A DNA stretch of 64,000 bases from the NCBI GenBank assembly GCA_963677165.2, contig CAXXSX010000002.1, forward strand, positions 5,394,001 to 5,458,000, written 5' to 3'. Both the position numbers and the translations under genes were made by a program. The notes under the pieces are model-generated. The model saw only the letters and a program-made list of their open reading frames with translations. It had not been told where the DNA came from and did no database searches. Position 1 is the first letter of the stretch. Each line of letters begins with the position of its first letter. The stretch comes from JAFGXT01 sp963677165 (lineage in GTDB: Bacteria > Verrucomicrobiota > Lentisphaeria > Victivallales > SZUA-371). Positions 8,936 through 18,543 of this stretch are shown in pieces.

Positions 8936-10528
8936 ATGTGGTATGAATTTGAACCAAAGTTTGTAACCGTCTTCAAAAACGGTTATCCATTAAAACAATT
9001 ACTCCCGGACCTTACCGCCGGAATCCTCACCGGAATCGTCGCCCTCCCACTGGCCATCGCATTCGCCATCGCCAGCGGCGTGAAACCCGAACAAGGACTC
9101 TACACCGCCGTGATCGCTGGTGGAATTATTTCACTATTAAGCGGCAGCCGGGTTCAAATCGGCGGTCCGACCGGAGCCTTTATCGTGGTCGTATTCGCAA
9201 TCGTCCAGCAATTCGGCATAAACGGCTTGGCAGTAGCTACAATCATGGCGGGAATCATACTAATCATTATGGGAATCACTAAGCTGGGAAGTGCGATCAA
9301 ATACATTCCCTATCCGGTAACAATAGGTTTTACCACCGGAATTGCGCTGATTATCGCCATCACCCAGATAAAAGATTTTCTGGGACTCACTACCGGACCG
9401 ATGCCCGCCAGCCTGCCGGGCAAGCTCAAAGAACTGGCAGGAAGCCTGAATACCTGCAACCTATCAGCCATGATTACCGGTTTGGCGGTTATCGCTGTTA
9501 TCCTGATCTGCAAAAGAATATCCCCACGGATTCCAGGCGCGCTGATTGCGATTATCCTCGCTACAGCTGTCGCAAAAATATTTTCTCTGCCGCTGGAAAC
9601 AATCGGCTCCAGATTCGGCAGCGTTCCTTCCTCTCTGCCAATGCCATCACTGCCGGACATAAACATGGACATTATTGTCAAAATGTTTCCTTCTGCCTTC
9701 ACCATTGCACTGCTGGCAGGAATAGAATCGTTGCTGTCTGCGGTAGTAGCCGACGGGATGACCGGATTCCGTCACCGTTCTAATGCAGAATTAGTTGCCC
9801 AGGGAGCGGCCAATATCGTTTCTCCGCTTTTCGGCGGCATTCCCGCGACCGGCGCGATCGCCCGAACCGCAACCAACATCAAAAACGGCGGTCGTACTCC
9901 TCTGGCAGGTATCATTCATGCAATAACGCTGTTCCTTATTCTGATCCTCTTCGGAAAATGGGCCGGTTTGATCCCTATGGCTTCCCTGGCAGCTGTTTTG
10001 CTGGTTGTCGCCTATAACATGAGCGAATGGCAACTGTTTGTAAAAATGTTCAGCGGTCCGAAAAGCGACAGCATGATTATGCTGATCACGTTCATCCTGA
10101 CGGTTGTAATTGACCTGACTGTAGCCATTGAAGTCGGAGTGGTACTGGCGGCTTTTCTGTTTATGCGACGCATGGAATCCGTGTCCGACGCAAAACTGGT
10201 TATTTATCCGCCAGACGAGGCGCTCGAATCTGACGATGATTTTGCCATCGGCAACTATACAATACCTGATGGGGTGGAAATATTTGAAATCAACGGACCA
10301 TTCTTTTTCGGTGCGGCTAATAAATTTAAAGACGCTATCGGTTTTATTGAAAAGCAGCCGAAGGTTCTTATCCTTCGCATGCGTCATGTTTCCGCCATCG
10401 ACGCGACCGGCATAAGGGCGCTTGAAGAAATCCTTACGTCACTGCAGAAACGCAATACAAAAATCCTGATATCAGGAATTAAAGAGCAACCGAAAAAAGT
10501 TCTGGACAGTTCGGGAATTTCGACTTAA
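8936..10528 (+). CDS. SulP-family anion transporter with STAS domain, C-terminus frameshifted
   Basis: This is an SLC26/SulP inner-membrane transporter with about 10-12 hydrophobic segments, the SulP signature near IASGVKPEQGLYTAVIAG and GGPTGAF, and a cytoplasmic STAS domain after about residue 430. Substrates of relatives are sulfate, bicarbonate or dicarboxylates. The frame is open upstream to 8822, but ATG 8936 lies behind an AGGA stretch and downstream of the terminator, so it is preferred. The frame stops early at 10528. In the -1 frame from 10519 the expected STAS ending (FDLIGAECIHNNIELAL) continues to a stop at 10605, so one base seems to be missing in the TTT at 10518-10520. Confidence 0.88.
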   Translation: MWYEFEPKFVTVFKNGYPLKQLLPDLTAGILTGIVALPLAIAFAIASGVKPEQGLYTAVIAGGIISLLSGSRVQIGGPTGAFIVVVFAIVQQFGINGLAVATIMAGIILIIMGITKLGSAIKYIPYPVTIGFTTGIALIIAITQIKDFLGLTTGPMPASLPGKLKELAGSLNTCNLSAMITGLAVIAVILICKRISPRIPGALIAIILATAVAKIFSLPLETIGSRFGSVPSSLPMPSLPDINMDIIVKMFPSAFTIALLAGIESLLSAVVADGMTGFRHRSNAELVAQGAANIVSPLFGGIPATGAIARTATNIKNGGRTPLAGIIHAITLFLILILFGKWAGLIPMASLAAVLLVVAYNMSEWQLFVKMFSGPKSDSMIMLITFILTVVIDLTVAIEVGVVLAAFLFMRRMESVSDAKLVIYPPDEALESDDDFAIGNYTIPDGVEIFEINGPFFFGAANKFKDAIGFIEKQPKVLILRMRHVSAIDATGIRALEEILTSLQKRNTKILISGIKEQPKKVLDSSGIST

Positions 10529-10605
10529 TTGGAGCCGAATGCATTCATAATAATATCGAGCTGGCACTGAAGCATACCGAACAGCTGATAAACACCGAAG
10601 CATAA

Positions 10606-11076
10606 GTCATGTACGACTGACAACGTTCTTCTCCCGCTTCCGTAAGGAGTTTTAGCGACTGGAGAATGAAGGTACAAACGCCATCCGTACGACGGACTAA
10701 TGCTGTTCACTTAAGAAATTGGTCATGCTAATATTGTTGAATAATTTTTAGTCATTGAATAGAAAAAACAACTTTTGTTCGGCGGATTCTCAGAGTAGCT
10801 TGCTCTGTCCTCAGCGCAATAAGCAGTTTTGCTGACATTATGTGGATTTGAGGATAACCGATAAAGTCACAAATAACTTGGAATAAATGAATTCAGCCGT
10901 TTGAGTATTAAGGAAAGACGTGTTTATACGTTTGCGGCATACATGCTTTTTGCGCTGGGACAGCGCAAGCTACTAATGCTGCCGCAATACGAATCGTAGA
11001 TTTTCAGAAAAAATGATAAGTCTACATATAAAAATATAGTATTTGAGCTTTAAGTAAATGGTATTAGTTGTACGGA
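10606..11076. other. Gene-free region with palindromic elements
   Basis: No convincing ORF is present in these 470 bases. At 10686-10698 it carries tccgtacgacgga, which recurs downstream of amtB. At 10932-10987 there is a nested stem-loop: outer arms ttgcggca/tgccgcaa and a perfect inner stem ttgcgct/agcgcaa with a 5-nt loop. These look like relics of short palindromic repeats, or a structured RNA. Confidence 0.45.
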
Positions 11077-12363
11077 TTAACTGCGGAAGGCTTCGGGAAT
11101 CCGTTCTTCGAGATATGATCGCAATGAAGACCCGGATTCTTCATGACGCGATGACGGCACGTTAAAACGTTCGCAAATATCTTTCATTGCTCTCAGAGCG
11201 TGCTCTTCCGGACCACTCACCAGATCTGCAAGGGTTCGCTGGAGGTTTATCCTGATTTCCGGTATTTTGCAACAGTACTCGGTACGTTTGCCCCCTGCCC
11301 TCGGCTTGATGCCGTGGAGAGTGACGTTTTCCACGCCTTTCAGCCGAATATCGATTTCCAGCATTTCCTCGGTATATCCAAGCTCGGAATACAGTTCGCC
11401 GGCAAAGAACATGGCTTCGGCCAGTTTTAACATCAGTCGCCTGTAATCAACGCCAGCCTTGCGCTCCGGAAAAAATTCAAGATAATGAAAAAAACCGGAA
11501 CGAAAGGCCTGCCAGATTTTAAGTCCATGCTCAGGCAATGACCGAATCGAAACATTAGTTGTATAACTCTCCACAACCTCGGGATGGGTGATAAATAATG
11601 GATCAGGGAACATATATACCGACTTTTCCAATGAATCGCGGACCTCTGAAAGCGTAAAACGTTTCTGTGAAAACTCCGCGGGAAAAGTGCAGAGTTCAAA
11701 GGAAATCGACGATTCCTGATTAATGTTACGTCGCGATGTCAACATATTTCGAGACAGGTCACGCTGCTCTTTGAACATCTCAAGCGCGTCAGTCTCAAAC
11801 GCGTTGTTGCTTTCATATAGAATACCACGCAGCATTCGGCCAAGTTGTTCACGCTGGTTCCTCAGAGAACGCTGAATTAGTCCATGCATTTCATGAGAAC
11901 GAAAGGCCGGACGGCTGGAAGCCTCCGCAGTTCGAATATAAAAGACCCCCTGCAACAACTCTCCCTCACATCCATAAGTACAGACATGCGGCATATTTGA
12001 AAAACGTTTAACAACAAATATCGCATAACGCTTTCCATCCACAATAGGACGCTCAATAGTGAATTCCAGTTCAGGATCTACATAGTTATTAATGAAGTTT
12101 CCAACAGGAGTCGGATCAAATGCACGCGACTGCTTTTCCGTCAGCCCGGTATAGTCAACCGGACGTCCGGCACTATCCTCGCCAACACCGACAACGATAT
12201 ACCCCCCCTTGGTATTCGCCATGGCAATACAGTGACGCACAAATTTAGCTTTTCCTGAGCGACTGAGAGCGTTCCAGTCCTGCGCTGCCTTGTAATCGAG
12301 CTCTTCCGATTCAACGCCGCGATAAATAATCGAATTCCATTCAGCCGGTACATAGGGAGCCAT
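11077..12363 (-). CDS. AlbA_2/Schlafen-like domain protein, putative ATP-binding regulator
   Basis: The N-terminal 150 or so residues carry the AlbA_2 (Schlafen AAA-like) pattern: an LDYKAA segment near residue 20, then IAMANTKGGYIVVGVGEDSAGRPVDYTGL. Bacterial proteins with this domain are usually annotated as ATP-binding or DNA-binding transcriptional regulators. The remaining 280 residues match no family I recognise and include a QREQLGRMLRGILYESNN helix. It is divergent from the sialate O-acetylesterase gene over a 146-bp gap. A role in regulating that gene is possible but not shown. Confidence 0.65.
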   Translation of the reverse strand: MAPYVPAEWNSIIYRGVESEELDYKAAQDWNALSRSGKAKFVRHCIAMANTKGGYIVVGVGEDSAGRPVDYTGLTEKQSRAFDPTPVGNFINNYVDPELEFTIERPIVDGKRYAIFVVKRFSNMPHVCTYGCEGELLQGVFYIRTAEASSRPAFRSHEMHGLIQRSLRNQREQLGRMLRGILYESNNAFETDALEMFKEQRDLSRNMLTSRRNINQESSISFELCTFPAEFSQKRFTLSEVRDSLEKSVYMFPDPLFITHPEVVESYTTNVSIRSLPEHGLKIWQAFRSGFFHYLEFFPERKAGVDYRRLMLKLAEAMFFAGELYSELGYTEEMLEIDIRLKGVENVTLHGIKPRAGGKRTEYCCKIPEIRINLQRTLADLVSGPEEHALRAMKDICERFNVPSSRHEESGSSLRSYLEERIPEAFRS

Positions 12364-12509
12364 ATCAACCTCGCTGCTGCTAAACTTTACATCTTCGGTA
12401 TACAGGTTATTAATTAAGAATAAAACAAAACCGAATCAAATCAAGCTTGAAACCGATATAAACTAAAATATAGTTATTGTATTCAACAAAAATTTTCGGG
12501 GATATTATT

Positions 12510-14636
12510 ATGTTAAGATTTCTTACTAAGACTTTTGGAGTCATGTCAATAACCCTCTGCCTCTGCAGTTGTTCTTATATCAGTTCCACATTTACCTCCA
12601 TAACCGGCACTTCCAAAGCGGAAAAAATCACGCTGGGATCGCTGTTCCAGAACGGTATGGTTCTTCAACGCGGTATGGATGTTCCGGTATGGGGATGGTG
12701 CGAGCCAGGCCGTGAGGTAACCGTAAAGATATTAACCCAGAAAGTTACCACAATCGCCGATAACACGGGCCGCTGGGAAATCCGTCTGGCCCCCATGAAA
12801 AGTTGCGGCCCGATAAAAATGACCGTATCCGGGAAAGAATCTATAGTCATTGAGGACGTGATGATCGGCGAAGTATGGATCTGCTCCGGCCAATCAAATA
12901 TGCAGTGGTCCCTGAATCAGGCAAAAGCAGAAAAAACAATCCGCAGAGCCAAGAACTCCCGTATCCGTTTATTCAAGGTAAAACTAAAATCAACAGAAAC
13001 CCCGCAAACATCTTGTGAAGGTAAATGGGAACGTCTAACTCCACAAGCGGCAAAAAATTTCTCAGCCGTAGGTTATTATTTTGGCAAAGATATCTACAAA
13101 GACCTGGCCGGAGTTCCGGTTGGTCTTATTCAGGTTGCCTGGGGTGGAACCGTCATTCAGGCCTGGATGGATATGAATGTCATGGGAAAACTCCCGGCAG
13201 CGGAACCTTATCTGATCAGATATAATGATGTATTAAAAAATTTCTCTGAAAATCAAAAGGACTATGAATTTCAGCGTGAACTTTTTAAACAATTAAAGAA
13301 TTCCGGGGCCCCGGCAGAAAAGGGAAAAAAAGCCGTTGATCCTCTGGCATCACGCCCGACACGCCACACCGACCCGGGCAATTTCGGTTATGACAAAGGT
13401 TGGGCCGCAGTTGAATGTAGTATGAAGGATTGGAAAGAAGTCGACCTGCCCAATAAAATTGAGGTATTCGGGGATATTGACGGTGCCGTCTGGTTCAGAC
13501 GTGATCTACAACTGCCGGAATCCTGGGCCGGACACAAACTGATTGTCGAACTGGGCCCCATTGACGACTTCGACACCACTTATTTCAACAATACAAAAAT
13601 TGGTTCCATCGGTCAAGAAACCAGTCACTACTGGGAAACTCCCCGCAAATATACCATACCCGGCAAACTGGTAAAAAAAGATCACAACGTAATTGCGGTC
13701 AGAGTATTTGATAACTACAGCGGCGGAGGATTCATGGGAAACTCCAAAAGCATGAAGATTTATCCGGCCAGAGATCCGGATGCATTCATTTCCCTTGACG
13801 GTATGTGGTTCGCAAAAATCGAACACAAACTTTACCCGTTCATGTTGAAAGGCGGCAGAGTAAAACCTCCTTTCGGCCCCGGTCACAGAAACGCCCCGGC
13901 TGGATTACGCAACGCCATGATCAATCCTTTGATTCCTTATGCAATCAGAGGCGTAATCTGGTATCAGGGAGAATCCAACACTCACGAACCGGCGGCATAC
14001 CGTGCTCTCCTGCCGGAGATGATCAACGACTGGCGCGCCGCATGGGAAAACGACTTCACGTTCCTGATTGTCCAGTTGGCAAACTTCAAACAACAATGGC
14101 CAATTCCACAGGAAAGTAACTGGGCAGAACTCCGAGAAGCTCAAATGATGGCAGCAACATTGCCAAAGGTTGGCGTAGCTGTAACGATTGATATCGGCGA
14201 AGCCAATAATATTCATCCCGGCAACAAAGATAAAGTCGGCAATCGTCTCGCCAGGCTAGCCGCCCAAATAGCTTACGGCAAAAAAACCTTTCATGGCAAA
14301 CTCGAACCTCCAGCCGGACCGGTATTCGAATCAATGAAAGTCGAAAAAGGCAAAGTTTATATCAAGTTCAAGAACGCCGAACACGGCCTGATCTCCAAAG
14401 ACGGCAAACCTCTACGTCATTTTTCAATAGCGGGCAAAGACGGTAAATTTGTTTGGGCCAAAGCGGAAATCTTCGGAAAAGGAAAAATCAGGGACACTGT
14501 TGTTGTCTGGACTCCGCTGGTTCCTAATCCAGAGAACGTCAGATATGCCTGGGCCGACAATCCTTACGCCTGCAACCTGTATAACCACGAAGAGCTGCCA
14601 GCAGCTCCATTTCGCACCGATAAACCGGAAAAATAA
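12510..14636 (+). CDS. Sialate O-acetylesterase-family lipoprotein
   Basis: A TTG at 12477 is in frame, but ATG 12510 follows a GGGGA motif and begins a proper lipoprotein signal (MLRFLTKTFGVMSITLCLCSC, lipobox LCSC), giving 708 residues. The SGNH-hydrolase block ICSGQSNMQW holds the catalytic Ser, and the DIGEANNIHPGNK segment holds the Asp/His pair. A jelly-roll insert (about residues 300-400) lies between the two halves, as in this family. Relatives remove acetyl groups from sialic acids or from xylan/pectin sugars in the periplasm or at the outer membrane. It is followed by a hairpin that terminates the convergent pckG. Confidence 0.85.
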   Translation: MLRFLTKTFGVMSITLCLCSCSYISSTFTSITGTSKAEKITLGSLFQNGMVLQRGMDVPVWGWCEPGREVTVKILTQKVTTIADNTGRWEIRLAPMKSCGPIKMTVSGKESIVIEDVMIGEVWICSGQSNMQWSLNQAKAEKTIRRAKNSRIRLFKVKLKSTETPQTSCEGKWERLTPQAAKNFSAVGYYFGKDIYKDLAGVPVGLIQVAWGGTVIQAWMDMNVMGKLPAAEPYLIRYNDVLKNFSENQKDYEFQRELFKQLKNSGAPAEKGKKAVDPLASRPTRHTDPGNFGYDKGWAAVECSMKDWKEVDLPNKIEVFGDIDGAVWFRRDLQLPESWAGHKLIVELGPIDDFDTTYFNNTKIGSIGQETSHYWETPRKYTIPGKLVKKDHNVIAVRVFDNYSGGGFMGNSKSMKIYPARDPDAFISLDGMWFAKIEHKLYPFMLKGGRVKPPFGPGHRNAPAGLRNAMINPLIPYAIRGVIWYQGESNTHEPAAYRALLPEMINDWRAAWENDFTFLIVQLANFKQQWPIPQESNWAELREAQMMAATLPKVGVAVTIDIGEANNIHPGNKDKVGNRLARLAAQIAYGKKTFHGKLEPPAGPVFESMKVEKGKVYIKFKNAEHGLISKDGKPLRHFSIAGKDGKFVWAKAEIFGKGKIRDTVVVWTPLVPNPENVRYAWADNPYACNLYNHEELPAAPFRTDKPEK

Positions 14637-14692
14637 TTAATAAATGCCCAAATAAGTTTCCTTTTATACATTTCTTATTTCTTACCGCTATA

Positions 14693-14731
14693 ATCAAAAA
14701 AGGCCGTCCGGATTGAATCCGAACGGCCTTA
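14693..14731 (-). terminator. Rho-independent terminator of pckG
   Basis: On the minus strand the stem aaggccgttcggatt / aatccggacggcctt (14701-14730) runs into a T-rich tract made by the A run at 14697-14701. On the plus strand the same hairpin is followed by ataatatc, a weaker tail, so it may serve both convergent genes. Confidence 0.85.
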
Positions 14732-14761
14732 TAATATCAAATCAAAGATTCGATGAGAAGC

Positions 14762-16567
14762 TTAGCTGAGGCGTGCTTCGAGAGCTGCCAGCTCGTCATA
14801 GAGAGCTTTCGGAACTCTGTCGCCCATTGCGGCGAAGTGTTCCTTGATCTGAGCAAGCTCAGTCATCCAGCCTTCTTTGTCGACAGACAGCAGATCAGCC
14901 ATATCTTCTGCAGATACGTCCAGACCGGAAACATCGATATCTTCAGCTTTCGGCATCATACCGATCGGAGTTTCAACAGCTTCAAGATCGCCGTTACAAC
15001 GACCGAATACCCACTTCAGGACACGGCTGTTATCGCCAAATCCAGGCCACAGCCATTTGCCGTCATCTGATTTACGGAACCAGTTAACATAGAAGATGCT
15101 AGGCATCTTGCTCTTGTCTTTGGCATTTTCGTTCATATCGAGCCAGTGCTGGAAGTAGTCACCAACATTATAGGCGCAGAACGGACGCATTGCGAATGGG
15201 TCGCGACGAACAGTACCGGCTTTTACGTCGAGAGCGGCAGCGGTAACTTCAGAACCGACAGAAGAACCCATGAACACGCCATGAGTCCAGTCCATAGCCT
15301 GGTTGATCAACGGAATAGTACTCGGACGACGTCCGCCGAACAGGAATGCGCTGATCGGAACACCGGCAGGATCTTCCCAGTTGTCAGCAACACATGGGCA
15401 GTTAGCTGCTCTTGCAGAGAAACGGGCGTTCGGATGTGCAGCTTTTTCTTCACTGCCAGGAAGCCATTCGTTACCTTTCCAGTCAATGAGTTTTCCAGGA
15501 GCATCATAACCGATGCCTTCCCACCAGATGTCGCCATCTTCAGTCAGAGCAACGTTAGTAAAGATAGTGTCTTTCGCGCAAGAAAGCATTGCGTTCGGGT
15601 TGGAATCCATAGAAGTACCAGGAGCAACACCAAAGAAACCGGCTTCTGGGTTAATAGCATTCAGATTGCCTTCGTCATCGAATTTCATCCATGCAATATC
15701 ATCACCAACGGTTTCAACTTTCCAGCCTGGGATAGTCGGAACCAGCATAGCGAGGTTTGTTTTACCACATGCTGACGGGAATGCGCCAGTAACATACTTA
15801 ACTCCGCCTTCCGGACTAGTCAGCTTGAGGATAAGCATGTGTTCAGCCATCCAGCCTTCATCATGAGCCTGGCAGGAAGCAATACGCAGAGCCAGACATT
15901 TTTTACCAAGCAGAGCGTTACCGCCGTAACCTGAACCATAGGACCAGATTTCACGGGTTTCCGGGAAATGACTGATGTATTTGTCTTCCATCGGTGCACA
16001 TGGCCACAGACCATTGTCAGTTTCGCCTTCAGCAAGCGGTTTACCAACAGAGTGAACACAAGGAATAAATTCGCCGTCAGTACCCAAGTCATCGATAACT
16101 GCAGTACCAACGCGAGTCATGATGTGCATGTTCAATACAACGTATTCAGAGTCGGTAATTTCAATACCGTTCTTTGCAATCGGAGAACCGATCGGGCCCA
16201 TTGAGAAAGGAATAATGTACATAGTACGACCTTTCATGCAGCCTTTGTAAAGACCGCGCATGGTTTCTTTCAGTTCTTTGGGGTCACACCAGTTATTCAG
16301 AGGACCGGCATCAGCTTCGTTTTCGCAAGCAATGTAAGTACGTTTTTCTACGCGAGCAACGTCAGACGGATCAGAGCGGAACAACAGACAGTTCGGGCGT
16401 TTTTCAGAATTAAGACGAATTGCCACACCGCTGTCAACGGTAATTTGAGCAAGTCTGTCATATTCAGCTTTGGAACCGTCGCAGAGAACAACGTTATCCG
16501 GCGTACATAGCTCGGCCCATTCAGCAACCCAGCTGTTGAGCTTTGCATGAGGGGTAGAAATACTCAT
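14762..16567 (-). CDS. pckG: Phosphoenolpyruvate carboxykinase (GTP)
   Basis: The cytoplasmic enzyme converts oxaloacetate and GTP to PEP, GDP and CO2 and sits at the gluconeogenesis/anaplerosis branch point. Motifs include the active-site P-loop FPSACGKTNLAML, VGDDIAWMKFDDEG and FLFGGRRPSTIPL, all typical of the GTP-type rather than the ATP-type enzyme. The frame is open to 16684, but the AGGAGG box just upstream of the ATG at 16567 fixes the start and gives 601 residues, the normal length. The strong RBS and solid terminator suggest high expression. Confidence 0.95.
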   Translation of the reverse strand: MSISTPHAKLNSWVAEWAELCTPDNVVLCDGSKAEYDRLAQITVDSGVAIRLNSEKRPNCLLFRSDPSDVARVEKRTYIACENEADAGPLNNWCDPKELKETMRGLYKGCMKGRTMYIIPFSMGPIGSPIAKNGIEITDSEYVVLNMHIMTRVGTAVIDDLGTDGEFIPCVHSVGKPLAEGETDNGLWPCAPMEDKYISHFPETREIWSYGSGYGGNALLGKKCLALRIASCQAHDEGWMAEHMLILKLTSPEGGVKYVTGAFPSACGKTNLAMLVPTIPGWKVETVGDDIAWMKFDDEGNLNAINPEAGFFGVAPGTSMDSNPNAMLSCAKDTIFTNVALTEDGDIWWEGIGYDAPGKLIDWKGNEWLPGSEEKAAHPNARFSARAANCPCVADNWEDPAGVPISAFLFGGRRPSTIPLINQAMDWTHGVFMGSSVGSEVTAAALDVKAGTVRRDPFAMRPFCAYNVGDYFQHWLDMNENAKDKSKMPSIFYVNWFRKSDDGKWLWPGFGDNSRVLKWVFGRCNGDLEAVETPIGMMPKAEDIDVSGLDVSAEDMADLLSVDKEGWMTELAQIKEHFAAMGDRVPKALYDELAALEARLS

Positions 16568-17127
16568 TAAAAAACCTCCTAAGATTTTTGGATGTTGAGT
16601 TTTCAAATTTTTCTTGTTTATAAAAACTGACGGTTTATCACTCATTTTCAATGACAGGCAACTCTCAAAAGTATACCTCAGCACTAATGATTCACAACAA
16701 ACCGACCATAACGTCTTAATTATTAAGGAGAAATCCAGAATTAGAACTACTCTGGAATACTTCCGTTATTTATCATTTTACCATTGCTGATATATTGATA
16801 TTCAGGGAATAATTTAATGACGACACCTATTATGTCAAGTCAAAAAGTCAAAAAAAAGAACAATTTCACCACATAAGAGCAGATATTGCTGTATATAAAT
16901 ATGATTATGTCTTTTTTGTAACAAAAAAATAACAAAAAGACAATAAAACCTCAAACAGCTTCACCTCGCCTTCACCTCACGTTGAAACGTTTTTAAGCAT
17001 TTTACATCAAATACTATTTGTCATTTCCATCTTCATATGATATATGTAATCAAAATTTGATAAACACTCACGAAATTATCATTTTTTTTCATTTTAATAT
17101 AACTAAATGCGGACTTAACGTTTATAT
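16568..17127. other. AT-rich intergenic region between divergent pckG and kinase genes
   Basis: The pckG ribosome-binding site (AGGAGG on the minus strand, about 16574-16579) lies at its left end. The remaining 550 bases are AT-rich with no ORF, RNA gene or clear inverted repeat that I can support. Promoters for both flanking genes must lie here. Confidence 0.5.
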
Positions 17128-18543
17128 ATGCGATTTCAATGTCCATTCTGCAATTTTCATATTGAAGCAGACAGCAAGGACATGGGACTAGAAGCCCAAT
17201 GCCCCAGTTGCGAAAGCTCAATCAGAATTCCTGTGTCACAGTTTGAAGAAGGTTGCATAATCGGTGACTTCATAATAAAAGAAAAAATTGGCACAGGCTC
17301 TATTGGTACAGTATATAAAGCTGAGCAGATATCACTGGAACGCATTGTAGCCTTGAAGATTCTTTCTCCGCAATACACGAATAAAGCCGGAATAATAAGC
17401 TTTCTCAATGAAGCCAGACAGGCGGCCACGCTCAGTCACCCCAATCTGGTTCAGTCGCTGGCCGTGGGTGCTGAAGGCCGAATCTGTTACATGGCGATGA
17501 ACTTCATCCAGGGAGAAACAGTCAAAGATATTATTCTTCGCGAAGGTCCCTATCCCGAAGATGAAGCCATGCACATTGTCCAGCAAGTAGCCGAAGCACT
17601 GCATTACGCATGGACGGAACTTGGACTAGTACACCGCGATGTTAAACCGGAAAACATGATGGTTACCGATGACGGCATCGTAAAACTTACGGACCTGGGT
17701 CTTGCCATGCCGCAAAAGGAATGGAAGGAAGGCATGAAAGTATCCGGCAGCCCCTCCTACATGAGTCCAGAACAATTTGCCGGAAAAAAATTGGATTGCC
17801 GCAGCGACATCTACAGCTTAGGTATCAGCCTTTATCAAATGTTGAGCGGTAACCTGCCATTCAACGGCGACACCCTGCGGACAATCGCGAAACAACATTT
17901 CACCGAAGCATCAACTCCGCTGCATCGCCTGAATATCGGAATAACCCCGGAAGTATCTAGACTGGTACTCAAAATGATGGCAAAGAAACCGGAGAATCGT
18001 TTCTCAGACATGGATCATCTACTGAAAGCCATCTGGGAAATAAGACAGGACACAGCACCCAACACCGAGTTAATTCCGGATGTACACACAATATCAATCA
18101 ACCGTCTGGATTACCGCAAACAATACTCCGCACCAGCGGCATATATTGAAGCTCAAAAAGATTCTGATTCAATTAAAGAAGTCAAAGATCTGCAATTAAC
18201 CAATCGCAACCTCGCTCTTCTACTCATAGCCATGACCATCATGGTGGCCCTGGGCGTAATATGGGGAATATTCACCCTGGAGCAACCAGCGCCTCACTTT
18301 GACACGATATTACAGAAAACCCGTGAATTAAAAGAGTTGATGATTGAATCAACCATTTCCCCAAATGTCACTCAGCAACGCGCCAGAGAGCTAATCAGGG
18401 AACTTGGTGATGAACGTTCAGACGAAGAAGAAATTCTTCATCTTGAGCTGAAACTAATCATTTATGAGGCAGAAGTCATTAAATTGCGCAACAAGGTCAA
18501 CAAACACCTTAAGCCCGCAAAAGAACAGGCTGTCAATCGCTAA
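17128..18543 (+). CDS. Zinc-ribbon Ser/Thr protein kinase with one transmembrane segment
   Basis: Residues 1-30 form a CxxC...CxxC ribbon (Cys5, Cys8, Cys25, Cys28). The Hanks-type kinase domain (about residues 45-315) has the glycine loop IGTGSIGTVYKA, the VALK lysine, HRDVKPENMM, a DLG triad in place of DFG, and SPSYMSPEQF. A single hydrophobic segment at residues 362-382 is followed by an 89-residue charged, probably helical tail. The protein is likely an inner-membrane kinase with an N-terminal cytoplasmic metal-binding head. Ribbon-headed kinases of this type are common in PVC bacteria; targets are unknown. No partner gene is adjacent. Confidence 0.87.
   Translation: MRFQCPFCNFHIEADSKDMGLEAQCPSCESSIRIPVSQFEEGCIIGDFIIKEKIGTGSIGTVYKAEQISLERIVALKILSPQYTNKAGIISFLNEARQAATLSHPNLVQSLAVGAEGRICYMAMNFIQGETVKDIILREGPYPEDEAMHIVQQVAEALHYAWTELGLVHRDVKPENMMVTDDGIVKLTDLGLAMPQKEWKEGMKVSGSPSYMSPEQFAGKKLDCRSDIYSLGISLYQMLSGNLPFNGDTLRTIAKQHFTEASTPLHRLNIGITPEVSRLVLKMMAKKPENRFSDMDHLLKAIWEIRQDTAPNTELIPDVHTISINRLDYRKQYSAPAAYIEAQKDSDSIKEVKDLQLTNRNLALLLIAMTIMVALGVIWGIFTLEQPAPHFDTILQKTRELKELMIESTISPNVTQQRARELIRELGDERSDEEEILHLELKLIIYEAEVIKLRNKVNKHLKPAKEQAVNR

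Noticed and set aside
9791..10387. 198-codon minus-strand frame inside the SulP gene
   Set aside because: It is antisense to conserved membrane and STAS sequence and has no domain.
10525..10710. Minus-strand frame after the SulP gene
   Set aside because: It overlaps the frameshifted SulP ending and a palindrome and has no RBS.
15146..15775. 209-codon plus-strand frame inside pckG
   Set aside because: It is antisense to the strongly conserved PEPCK sequence.
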